Source of the DNA: Planctomycetota bacterium
GTDB taxonomy: Bacteria; Planctomycetota; Planctomycetia; Pirellulales; UBA7805
NCBI GenBank assembly: GCA_014237955.1
Contig: JABABY010000022.1
Location: 1 to 15,825 of the forward strand
DNA length: 15,825 bases
Direction of reading: 5' to 3'
In this document: positions 8,638 through 15,747 of the stretch, piece by piece
Numbering within the stretch: the stretch's first letter is position 1
Layout of the letters: every line of letters starts with the position of its first letter
Translations under genes and position numbers: made by a program
The notes under the pieces: generated by a model
What the model saw: only the letters and a program-made list of their open reading frames with translations
What the model was told of the DNA's origin: nothing
Database searches by the model: none

Positions 8638-11016
8638 CTACGCTCCGGAACCGCGGCGGGCTGTTTTCGTGCCGTAGCCGCGCGACGGACCGGCTTCTTT
8701 TAAGTACTCAAGCAGGGCGCCTTTGGTGAGCAGTCCTTTAAAGACAATTGGGGGCCGACCATCGGCCGGATAAATCGCGTAAAGTGGCAGGCCGAGACTG
8801 CTATGACCCAGCTCCAGCATCAATCGATCAATTTCTGGTGAGTCCGCTGTTTTATCTGCGATGAGACCCACAATCCCATTGTCTCGCATAAAGTTCTCTG
8901 TATCTTCCGTCATTAAGGCAACTGCCTCATTCGTTTTGCAGATCAGTCATCCATCAGCCGTAAAGTCTACGAGAACTGTGGTTCCTTGATCGCGATAATC
9001 CTCGAGCCTCGCCGTCGAGAAGGGTTGCCAGGAATCGTTCGTTTCCTCGTCTAAGACAACCGCTCCGGTGCCATCCTTTGCTATTCGCTCCGGTCCGGTC
9101 AGTTGAGTAAACGAAACGTATCCGATCAAAATCGCCACCGAAAAAGCAATAATCCACGCATAAAGACGGTCGCCGAAATTGGCCGTGATGGGTGTGCGAT
9201 TGGCCCACCAGCAGGCCAGCCAAAGGCCAAACAACAATGCCAGCGTGGGAACAAAAAATCTTTCTGGAATAAATGCGTAGTAAATCCAGACTACGGTAGC
9301 CAGGAGTACAAATCCCATGAGGTGTTTGAAGGACTCCATCCAGGCCCCCGGTTTTGGTAAAAACCGAATCCAGGCAGGAAAGATTCCGATGAAAAGAAAT
9401 GGCAGCGCCATCCCAAATCCCATGGATCCAAAGATCGCATAGGTGATTGCCACTGAATGCTGTTCTGCGGCAAAGGTCAAACCTGTAAACATGAACGGAC
9501 CAACGCAAGGGGTCGCCAAGAGAGTTGTCAAAACGCCTTTAAAGAAAGCGGCTGAGAGGCCTTCCCGCTCAGCGATGGATTGGGCGGAGCCCGAACCGAC
9601 AAATCCTGGAATCGGTATTTCCCAGATGCCGAGTAGGCTCAGTGCAAACACGAACACCAAAGCGGCCATCGCGATTCCAAAACGTGGGTCCTGAAATTGC
9701 TCGGCCCAGGCCAGACCGGCAAACGCAGCAAAAGATGCAAGAACGAGAAAGATTGAGATGAGTCCCAGAGAAAAGGCAAAATTCAATGTAAAAATCCGCA
9801 GACGATCTTCACCCGCCTGCTGGACAAACGACATCACTTTAAGCCCAATGACTGGCAACACGCAGGGCATTACGTTGAGCAATATGCCGGCAATCAGAGC
9901 CCATCCCATGTTGGCGAGGATGGCAAAGAAGGTTGCTGGGGCGGCCTTGGGAATTACCAAGTCCCATGGTGGCGCAGCAGAGGCGGCCTCGGTGGCTTCC
10001 TGATAACTCGAAGGTGTAAAGGAAACCGCCGCCGTACCATCAGAGTGCGTTCCGATCGTAACGTTCACATCAAAGCGAGCCGCTTTGGGCGGAGCACACT
10101 CATTTTCGCTACAGGCCATAAATCCGATGAAGCCACTGAGATGATGGTCCCCACGATCCACTGTGGCGGGAACGTCCAGATCGATCGTCCAGCTAACATC
10201 GCCGGGATGAAAATTATCGACGTATTCCGGTAAGGCTTCTCGTGGCTTGCTGATTAACGGCGTGCTCGCCCTCGGGGCACCTGCCTCCAGACCCGACCGC
10301 TCATCAAGCACAATGAGGGTCGGTCGCGAACGCATCGAGTCGCTGGGCACTCGTTTTTCATAGGCATAGACATGCCACTTGTCCGCTAATGTGGCGGTCA
10401 ATGTAAGCTGTGCCCGATCCCCCGGTGTAAGCTGGCTGGGTGTGATCTGGCCCGTGATGATGACCTGATCGGTTTTATAGACATCTGTATTTGTTGCGTT
10501 TGTTAAAAGAGTCCTTGCACCAGATGCCAGGCGGGCCTCAAAGGGTTGTGAAAAATCGACGCACAGATCTTTGCAGACTTGGCCTTTCACATCACCGGAA
10601 ATCACGAGAGTACGAAGATCATCAGATTGAGTTGGCTCGATGGGGACAGACCACGTCACTGAGCCTTCGTGCTCTTCCACATCAAGATCTGGCCAAAAGG
10701 CATAATGATGGACAACTGCCGGAGGGTTGGCCTGAAATGGACCAAGTAGACGGTATTGATCTGAGGCTGTTAGATTAATCCGTGTTGGCTTGGGACCTCC
10801 TGACTTTTGGGTAATCGAATATATGTGCCATCCAGGGAGTGTCCGTGCGGTAATCTGCAGTTCCGCCGGTCGATCGCCTTTGCCGGCAACCACCTCTGCT
10901 GTGACCGTGACCCGCTCTCCGGAAGTCGCAAAGCCGGTCAATTCCAGACTCGTATTTTGTGCGCTTGCCACGGAAGAGGTGGTCAGAAAAACGACAAGGG
11001 TTAGCATCCGTAACAT
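8638..11016 (-). CDS. dsbD: Selenoprotein DsbD: thiol:disulfide interchange protein with Sec at the thioredoxin active site (in-frame TGA)
   Basis: DsbD carries electrons from cytoplasmic thioredoxin across the inner membrane to periplasmic thiol partners. Here it spans 793 codons if TGA 8947-8949 is read as selenocysteine (Sec690). Residues 1-19 are a signal peptide. Two DsbD-alpha-like domains follow, with cysteine pairs C148/C152 (VCKDLC) and C302/C307 (ACSENEC). The membrane domain (about 365-640) has its redox pair in NVMPCVLPVIG (C385) and ATPCVGPFMF (C504). The C-terminal thioredoxin domain reads VLVDFTADG-U-LIC-KTNE: the TGA replaces the first Cys of the expected WCxxC, the second Cys (693) is kept, and the frame continues to a cis-Pro region (GLPLYAIYP, Pro744) and TAG at 8638. 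Start: ATG 11016 begins the signal peptide directly. The longer TTG start at 11067 overlaps the promoter -10. Neither piece alone is a sensible protein: the 5' part lacks the thioredoxin domain, and the 3' part starts mid-helix without a ribosome site. A nonsense mutation is the alternative, but the exact catalytic position and the SECIS-like hairpin argue for Sec. Confidence 0.88.
8898..8946 (-). promoter_or_regulatory. Predicted bacterial SECIS element in dsbD mRNA
   Basis: Directly after the TGA the mRNA can fold into a two-part hairpin. In the lower stem CUGAUCU (8946-8940) pairs with AGAU (8905-8902) and CAG (8900-8898), with A8901 bulged. Then comes an internal loop of 10 and 8 nt. In the upper stem UGAGGC (8929-8924) pairs with GCCUUA (8919-8914), six pairs including one G-U. 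The loop is AGUU (8923-8920) and lies 23 nt after the UGA. The general bacterial SECIS model asks for a short apical loop with a G in its first two positions, an upper stem of at least four pairs, and a UGA-loop spacing of about 16-37 nt; all are met. The GU inside the loop resembles the SelB-contact bases of E. coli fdhF. Confidence 0.72.
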
Positions 11017-11066
11017 TTGAATTTCCGCCACTAGCCTATTGCTAATTTGATTGGTAAACACAGGCA

Positions 11067-11096
11067 ATTCTATGAGTGGGCCTCTATGGTGGTCAA
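11067..11096 (-). promoter_or_regulatory. Sigma70-type promoter of dsbD
   Basis: Read on the minus strand, TTGACC (11096-11091) and TAGAAT (11072-11067) are separated by 18 bases, each matching five of six consensus positions. Transcription would begin near 11060, about 45 nt before the ATG at 11016. This rules out the in-frame TTG at 11067 as the start codon. Confidence 0.5.
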
Positions 11097-11215
11097 TGTA
11101 ACATTTATTGCTCTTTTCACTGGAGTTTATCGGTCAAATCGGTCCCTCCACCCTAGATAACTTTTAGGAAACCCTTTTGACCCAAAACGATTACCTTCCA
11201 TGCTATCATGCCCGG

Positions 11216-12235
11216 TCACCAATCCATTTTTTCGATTCGCTGCGAAATGGCCTTAAGGCGTGATTCGACAACTTGCATGTCCTCAAAGGATCTATTGTCC
11301 AGATAAAGCCAACGAAGCCAATTGAGACCTGAAAGTAAAACGGCGCTGCGGTCCAAGGGACCAATTAAATGGCGTTCATTTTTTGTCAAGGAACGGACTT
11401 TGATATAGGCCTCCAGTCCAATGCTCCACTCGACAGATTTATCGCCAGCAAGACTTCCTAATAGCCGGGAGACATCGGCTGAAACCGTATCGGGGCGCGC
11501 GGCACCAAAATCGACAATGCCTGATATCGCATCCTGTTGAAACAAGATGTGCTGATGCCAAATATCGCGAATGCATGGCTGGATTGAAACGAACTGTTCA
11601 CTCGATTGGCTCAAGGCTCTGAATACTGAAACCCGGTGGCAATCGAACGCCTCGATGATTTGCTTTCCGATTTGCGATAGACCGGTAGCGACGATTGAAT
11701 CTTGCCTATCGATGGCGGACGCCAAACGGTCGCGGTCTTGATTTTCCCAGGCGGCAAACATTTGCAGGCGCTCCAAAATCGCAGGTGCAGCGCCCATCTT
11801 CCCGACCGTCTCTGGAAAATCGGCGACGGCAAGATGGAATCTTGCAAGTGTTTGCATTGACGATCGCAGCCGCTCCTGCGATGGACACTCAGCGTAATTT
11901 GCCTTTCCAGGTAACCAGGGCGAAATTTCCCAAAGGTGTCCCGCGTGGTGGATAAAAGTCGCCTCAGTCTCGTGTTGTGGCCGAATCGGTACCGGAACCT
12001 TTTGAAAGCCGCGGATATCGGCATGCTGCAACATGTTGTGGATGAACGCAAGCCTGGATTCTGTGGGGTGTGGGACCGGCCAGCGTCGAAGACAGAGTGG
12101 TCCGCGCAAGGATGAAAGTTTCCAGAAACAAGCCCCACTGAAACCACCAGCGCTCTCGAGCGATTCAACGTGGCGAGCCGTGCAGTCCGGGGGAAATTGA
12201 GCAAGCACAGCGTTGACGTGATCCGAGTTGGACAT
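11216..12235 (-). CDS. Aminoglycoside phosphotransferase (APH)-fold protein, probable small-molecule kinase
   Basis: This 339-residue cytoplasmic protein has the APH/choline-kinase fold. AGGFSGACFWKL (29-40) is the nucleotide-loop region, and CLRRWP (48-53) is the beta-3 strand where a Lys is usual. WEISPWLPGKANY (102-114) is the hinge region seen in homoserine-kinase-like APH proteins. The catalytic loop reads IRDIWHQHILF (222-232), with the catalytic Asp at 224; the canonical metal-binding Asn is replaced by His229. The DFG-like motif is VDFGAAR (241-247), followed by ADVSRLLGSLAG (253-264). The substrate is unknown; nothing suggests antibiotic resistance. Start: ATG 12235 gives MSNSDHVNAVLAQFPPD. 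An in-frame TTG at 12316 extends it by 27 residues without domain content. Neither has a clear Shine-Dalgarno site, so the start is uncertain. The gene reads in the same direction as dsbD, but 199 bases and a promoter separate them. Confidence 0.82.
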   Translation of the reverse strand: MSNSDHVNAVLAQFPPDCTARHVESLESAGGFSGACFWKLSSLRGPLCLRRWPVPHPTESRLAFIHNMLQHADIRGFQKVPVPIRPQHETEATFIHHAGHLWEISPWLPGKANYAECPSQERLRSSMQTLARFHLAVADFPETVGKMGAAPAILERLQMFAAWENQDRDRLASAIDRQDSIVATGLSQIGKQIIEAFDCHRVSVFRALSQSSEQFVSIQPCIRDIWHQHILFQQDAISGIVDFGAARPDTVSADVSRLLGSLAGDKSVEWSIGLEAYIKVRSLTKNERHLIGPLDRSAVLLSGLNWLRWLYLDNRSFEDMQVVESRLKAISQRIEKMDW

Positions 12236-12616
12236 CCCATCGACATCGCTAAGGGTGTAAAGGACTAACAATCTTGATTGTGCGTTACGTGGATACCCAA
12301 TCGCACTAGCTTTCAAGGGCCCGAGTGTAGGCTCTGTTTATAACAACCGCGGCTCCCCTGTGTATTTAGGCTACTGTACAATAGGCAGAATATCATGTTT
12401 TCGCGAAAAGCGGATCAGCCAAAAATCGATCTGAAGATTGCCCTCTATAGCGATTTTAGAGAATACAGTTTCAACCCCTTCCAGCATCGGGCTAATAATA
12501 TCAATCGGTAACAATACGATTGTTTGTAAATCCAAATCGGCTACCGAGAACATCAAATCGATATCCTCTATAACAATTGTCGCGGGCCGTACTCTTGATT
12601 TTGAAATGGATAATTC
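12236..12616. other. Divergent intergenic region with a 12-bp palindrome
   Basis: This 381-base spacer lies between the APH-fold gene (-) and the receiver-like gene (+). It contains a perfect 12-bp palindrome, TTTTCGCGAAAA (12398-12409), which could be an operator. TATAAC at 12569-12574 resembles a -10 for the downstream gene but lacks a good -35. Short open frames here (12371-12556 minus, 12438-12647 plus) have no ribosome sites or recognisable protein features and are not called. Confidence 0.35.
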
Positions 12617-12985
12617 ATGTCTGCAATTTTACTCTCAACGGATTTGATGACCGGCTCCCATGTATCCGGAGCGGCGGCAAGACAAAACATTGTGCTGCAC
12701 ACCGCCATTGGCCTCCGAGAGCTACTCGAACAGCAACAAGCATTGTCTGTCGGTTTGGTACTTTTTGACCTCTCGGTGACAGGTGTGGATCCGCACGAGA
12801 TGGTCAAACAACTCCGTGCGTTGTCGAATGCTCCACTACGTATTGTAGCCTTTGGCCCCCACGTCCATGCAGGTCGACTGACGGCAGCTCGAGCTGCCGG
12901 CTGTGACGAGGTTTTGTCACGTGGAGAGTTTTATGGTCATATGGATGAGATACTTGCAGGCACTATTCCAGGGGAGATCCCCTAG
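12617..12985 (+). CDS. Degenerate response-regulator receiver-like protein
   Basis: This 122-residue stand-alone protein has the layout of a CheY-like receiver domain: MSAILLSTDL (1-10) as strand 1, VLFDLSVTG (48-56) as strand 3, LRIVAFGPHVHA (74-85) as strand 4, and AAGCDEVLSRG (93-103) as strand 5. Asp51 occupies the phospho-acceptor position. Only one acidic residue (Asp9) is present where receivers have an acidic pair, and the conserved Lys after strand 5 is replaced by Ser101/Arg102. Phosphorylation-dependent switching is therefore doubtful; it may act as a protein-binding module. There is no output domain and no kinase gene nearby. The start ATG has GGA a few bases upstream (GGATAATTC-ATG). 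The assignment rests on fold-level pattern and is moderately sure. Confidence 0.65.
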   Translation: MSAILLSTDLMTGSHVSGAAARQNIVLHTAIGLRELLEQQQALSVGLVLFDLSVTGVDPHEMVKQLRALSNAPLRIVAFGPHVHAGRLTAARAAGCDEVLSRGEFYGHMDEILAGTIPGEIP

Positions 12986-13333
12986 CGCCGGGACACATGC
13001 TATCAGGGTGAACACTCGCTATCGGTTCTTCATGCGCGAGTGGTACTAGCGATTTTGTCCGACCCTCACCGGAACGAAGGGGTCGCGCAGAGACCGGTAA
13101 AAACCACAAATAAAAAAGGCCGCCAGCTTCCTCCTTGGAGAAAACCGCAGCCTAATAAACTTTCGGTCCATTGCGACGGTGGAGGTCGCTGCGAGAAAGG
13201 CGAGGGTCGGCGGTGCTTTGCACAGCCTTTTGTGACCCCGGGCCTACGCTATTGGTTAGTCCCTCCGACGGAATTGGTGACCGAAAGATTTGAAGTTCAT
13301 ATTGAAATTGTAGTCTGATTGCAATAGGAATGG

Positions 13334-13372
13334 TCGGTGCGAGGGCAAATTTTTTCTTTGCGGCAGCACCGA
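13334..13372 (+). other. Strong imperfect hairpin in non-coding spacer, candidate structured RNA or terminator
   Basis: TCGGTGC (13334-13340) pairs perfectly with GCACCGA (13366-13372), and GCAAA (13345-13349) with TTTGC (13357-13361). A symmetrical 4+4 internal loop separates the two stems, and the apical loop is TTTTTTC. That makes 12 pairs in 39 bases. The strand of any transcript is unknown. It is too far from either neighbouring stop codon to be an obvious terminator. Confidence 0.35.
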
Positions 13373-13567
13373 ACTTTCCTAACGCTTTTAACATCGACAA
13401 ATTTTGAAAAACTATTCTGCGTAAATCCGCTGCTTTCCAATAAAAATTGCATCTACTTTGGCGCGGGGTTTGCTGGAAAAACTATTGGGTTCTCTACAAC
13501 AGAAGTGGCACAATGGGTGCAATTTTCGCATACATCCTATAAATCGAGCGGTAAAGCTATCGTTACC

Positions 13568-13602
13568 TGCCATTCGATTTTTTTCTGGTCAAAAAACTGG
13601 CA
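13568..13602 (-). terminator. Possible glpD terminator hairpin
   Basis: Five bases after the glpD stop (minus strand), TGCCA (13602-13598) can pair with TGGCA (13572-13568). Inside, a run of six Ts pairs with six As around a GACCAG loop. The stem is mostly A-T and there is no external T-tract, so termination is only suggested by position. Confidence 0.3.
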
Positions 13603-13607
13603 TAAAA

Positions 13608-15179
13608 TCAGTCTACTAGCAAATAGCCGCTCGACAGCGTTTTGTAGCTGGCTATCTGGCTATCGACCCAGGCTTGGTTGTAGCCAAGTTGCTCTGCCAT
13701 AATTTGTGCCGTTTTGAGTGCCGCCTCGTTGGAGGCACGAGCATCGAGCAGCAATGAACGGGTTCTACGGGCAAGGACATCCTCAACCGTTCGGGCCATC
13801 TCATATTTGGTAGCCCAGACAACTTCTGCTTCCTGATAAGGAAGTTTTTCATGCAGCGGGAAAGCAAGTTTTGGGTTATCAACAGCAAGCTGTTCGATGG
13901 CTGCCGCATCCGCGCCATAACAGCGGAGATGATCCTCCTCTGGAAAATCGGCAGACTCGCGTTTCAAATAGCCGTGCAGAGGGAGTTGCTCCGTGCGGCA
14001 GTTTTTGGGAGGGAGGCCGCCAATCTCAATTGCATGTGTCATCGTGTCTTCTGCCATCTTTCGATAGGTGGTCCACTTTCCTCCAGCAATCGTCACCAAA
14101 CCACTCTGGCTCACAAAAACTTCATGGCTACGTGAAATTGACTTACTGTCACCTGATTTACCTTCTGGATGTACAAGGGGCCGCTGGCCAGCAAACACGC
14201 TCAAAACATCTGCTTCAGACGGTTCACGATGCATGTAACGGCCCGCATTGCGCAAAATAAACGAAATTTCTTCCTGGAGAGCGCGGGGTTCCAGTTGTGC
14301 ATTTTGCATCGGTGTGTCGGTCGTTCCTACAATCACGCGGTCGTGCCAGGGAATAACAAAGAGGACGCGACCATCGTCGGTATGGGGGACCATGATTGCA
14401 TTTTCTCCTGGCTGAAAAGAAGCATCCAGAATCAGATGGACGCCTTGTGCGGGTTCAATCAGTTCCCGCGCAGAGGGATCGTCGAGTTTTCGAACACTAT
14501 CAGAAAAAATACCTGTCGCATTGATGACAACTTTGGCTTCAATCGTGAACTCTATTCCCGTCTCTCTATCCTCAGCCTGGACACCGACCACGCGGCCATT
14601 GTCCTTAACAAGATCCTTGACCGGACAGTAATTTGCAAGCGCAGCCCCTTCGGTTACTGCAGTTCTTGCAAGCGTGATAGCCATTCTTGCATCGTCAAAC
14701 TGGCCATCGTGATACATGATGCCGCCGAGTAAATGTTCTTGTTCTACATTTGGAATTGCGGCGATCGCCTCCTGGCGATTAAGGGTTTTACTTGGCTCAA
14801 TATTTAATTTGCCTGCCAGTACATCGTACAGTTTCATGCCGATGCCATAGAAAGGACCTTCCCACCATTTGTATCGAGGGACGACAAAAGCCAGATTGCT
14901 AACGAGATGGGGAGCGTTTTGGGCCATAATCCCTCGCTCCCGAAGAGCCTCAGTCACTAATGAAAAATTCATTTGTTCGAGGTATCGGACTCCACCGTGA
15001 ACCAACTTGGTGCTGCGACTTGAAGTTGCCTTGGCAAAGTCGTGGGATTCAAGCAATGCAGTGCGGTAACCACGACTTGCAGCATCGACGGCCACGCCAA
15101 GTCCTGTTGCGCCACCACCAACAATGGCGATGTCGAAAGACTCGGAGTTGAGGCGGCCAATCATTTCGTCGCGATTCAT
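13608..15179 (-). CDS. glpD: Aerobic glycerol-3-phosphate dehydrogenase (FAD-dependent)
   Basis: This 523-residue flavoenzyme oxidises sn-glycerol 3-phosphate to dihydroxyacetone phosphate at the inner face of the cytoplasmic membrane, passing electrons to quinone. FDIAIVGGGATGLGVAVDAA (15-34) is the Rossmann FAD site (GxGxxG at 21-26). ATSSRSTKLVHGGVRYLEQ, near residues 51-70, is the hallmark GlpD flavin-contact block. VVINATGIFSDSV and VPHTDDGRVLFVIPWHDRVIVGTTDTP are typical of the substrate-cap region, and IAGGKWTTYRKMAEDT is the conserved second FAD motif. A C-terminal helical domain (about 400-523) completes the usual length; E. coli GlpD is about 500 residues. Start: ATG 15179 (MNRDEMIGRLN) has GGTGAG a few bases upstream. 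The open frame extends to 15383, but that 68-residue extension is Cys/Trp/Arg-rich and does not look like protein. The stop is TGA. No glpF or glpK is adjacent. Confidence 0.94.
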   Translation of the reverse strand: MNRDEMIGRLNSESFDIAIVGGGATGLGVAVDAASRGYRTALLESHDFAKATSSRSTKLVHGGVRYLEQMNFSLVTEALRERGIMAQNAPHLVSNLAFVVPRYKWWEGPFYGIGMKLYDVLAGKLNIEPSKTLNRQEAIAAIPNVEQEHLLGGIMYHDGQFDDARMAITLARTAVTEGAALANYCPVKDLVKDNGRVVGVQAEDRETGIEFTIEAKVVINATGIFSDSVRKLDDPSARELIEPAQGVHLILDASFQPGENAIMVPHTDDGRVLFVIPWHDRVIVGTTDTPMQNAQLEPRALQEEISFILRNAGRYMHREPSEADVLSVFAGQRPLVHPEGKSGDSKSISRSHEVFVSQSGLVTIAGGKWTTYRKMAEDTMTHAIEIGGLPPKNCRTEQLPLHGYLKRESADFPEEDHLRCYGADAAAIEQLAVDNPKLAFPLHEKLPYQEAEVVWATKYEMARTVEDVLARRTRSLLLDARASNEAALKTAQIMAEQLGYNQAWVDSQIASYKTLSSGYLLVD

Positions 15180-15654
15180 CGTCTCACCAGCCTGCTTGAA
15201 CTGCCACTCAAGCGGATACCGCCGGCAGCCTAGATGTAGGAAAATGTGAACAACGCAAAAGATCCAATCGCCTCTTTCGCGTTCCCAGCATACACATTTT
15301 GTCCTCAGTCGAGCAGCAACAAACAAGCACTGCCGCTGTAGAACCAAAAGCCCTCCTCCATAAGGCCCAAGCCAGGCTGTCAAAATGGCAGTTTCGGGCG
15401 GGCCAAAAACCTGCCAGGCTCAAAAGCGGCGAATTTGGCAGTCCTGATAAAACCATTAATCTGCTCTAACTGCTTTTCAAAAATGAACTTATGGCCAGTT
15501 TTCAAAACTTGGCGCGCGGATTGCTTTTAGATGGAGACGTCTTGAGGTCTCGACCCACGAAGTGGCGGGCCAAAGGTGGCGACAATAACCAAACTACCTA
15601 AGCACAAACCACCAAAGAACCTTACTGCATAATCTTTCGTGATGGGGCCTGCTT
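15180..15654. other. Divergent intergenic region between glpD and groES
   Basis: This part of the 568-base spacer holds no recognisable gene. It must contain the glpD promoter, but I could not find a convincing -35/-10 pair on the minus strand. An 8-bp palindrome AGACGTCT lies at 15535-15542, and a GAGAC/GTCTC inverted repeat overlaps it. The in-frame upstream extension of glpD (15180-15383) is treated as non-coding. Confidence 0.4.
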
Positions 15655-15684
15655 TTGCAAAGTGGGAAATATCCCATCTATGCT
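15655..15684 (+). promoter_or_regulatory. Candidate groES promoter with inverted repeat in the spacer
   Basis: TTGCAA (15655-15660) and TATGCT (15679-15684) are 18 bases apart, each matching four of six sigma70 consensus positions. The spacer contains TGGGA-AATA-TCCCA (15663-15676), an inverted repeat that could bind a repressor. No canonical CIRCE element (TTAGCACTC-N9-GAGTGCTAA) is present. Transcription would start near 15690, at the tandem repeat. Confidence 0.35.
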
Positions 15685-15688
15685 TTCC

Positions 15689-15716
15689 TTCATCACTCAA
15701 TGTTCATCACTCAATG
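15689..15716 (+). repeat. Perfect 14-bp tandem duplication in the groES leader
   Basis: TTCATCACTCAATG occurs twice in direct succession (15689-15702 and 15703-15716). It lies between the candidate promoter and the ribosome-binding site. The repeat is followed by TGAAGTGC, which can pair partly with CACT in the second copy. Confidence 0.9.
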
Positions 15717-15747
15717 TGAAGTGCTTTTACGGAGGTAAATTAAGTCG

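Larger units (their letters stand above)
12986..13607. other. Non-coding spacer, 622 bases
   Basis: This is the longest gene-free stretch in the window, between the receiver-like gene (+) and glpD (-), whose 3' ends converge. Open frames such as 13040-13318 and 13337-13702 (+) lack ribosome sites and protein-like composition. Two hairpins are visible: a strong one at 13334-13372, and one next to the glpD stop at 13568-13602. I found no tRNA, SRP RNA, RNase P or tmRNA signature. Confidence 0.5.

Noticed and set aside
8638..8913. Separate 91-codon gene starting at ATG 8913
   Set aside because: It is the in-frame rest of the DsbD thioredoxin domain. No ribosome site precedes the ATG, which lies just outside the upper stem of the SECIS-like hairpin, and the protein would start in the middle of a helix.
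8947..8949. TGA read as Trp or general stop-codon reassignment
   Set aside because: TGA ends the SHD1 gene and glpD at sensible places, and the collinear position is a Cys, with the Trp column filled by GGA one codon earlier.
11017..11067. Longer dsbD start at TTG 11067
   Set aside because: The TTG lies in the -10 box of the likely promoter, and the extension would bury the signal peptide.
12371..12556. 61-codon open frame on the minus strand
   Set aside because: No ribosome site, no recognisable domain, and an overlapping open frame of similar length on the other strand.
13040..13702. Open frames in the 622-base spacer
   Set aside because: They lack start signals and have Arg/Lys- or Cys-rich random-like composition; one runs into glpD antisense.
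15180..15383. 68-residue N-terminal extension of GlpD
   Set aside because: Its composition is unlike protein of this family, while ATG 15179 has a ribosome site and places the FAD motif at the usual distance.
15663..15728. CIRCE element upstream of groES
   Set aside because: The CACTC...GAAGTGC sequence has wrong spacing and too many mismatches to the CIRCE consensus.
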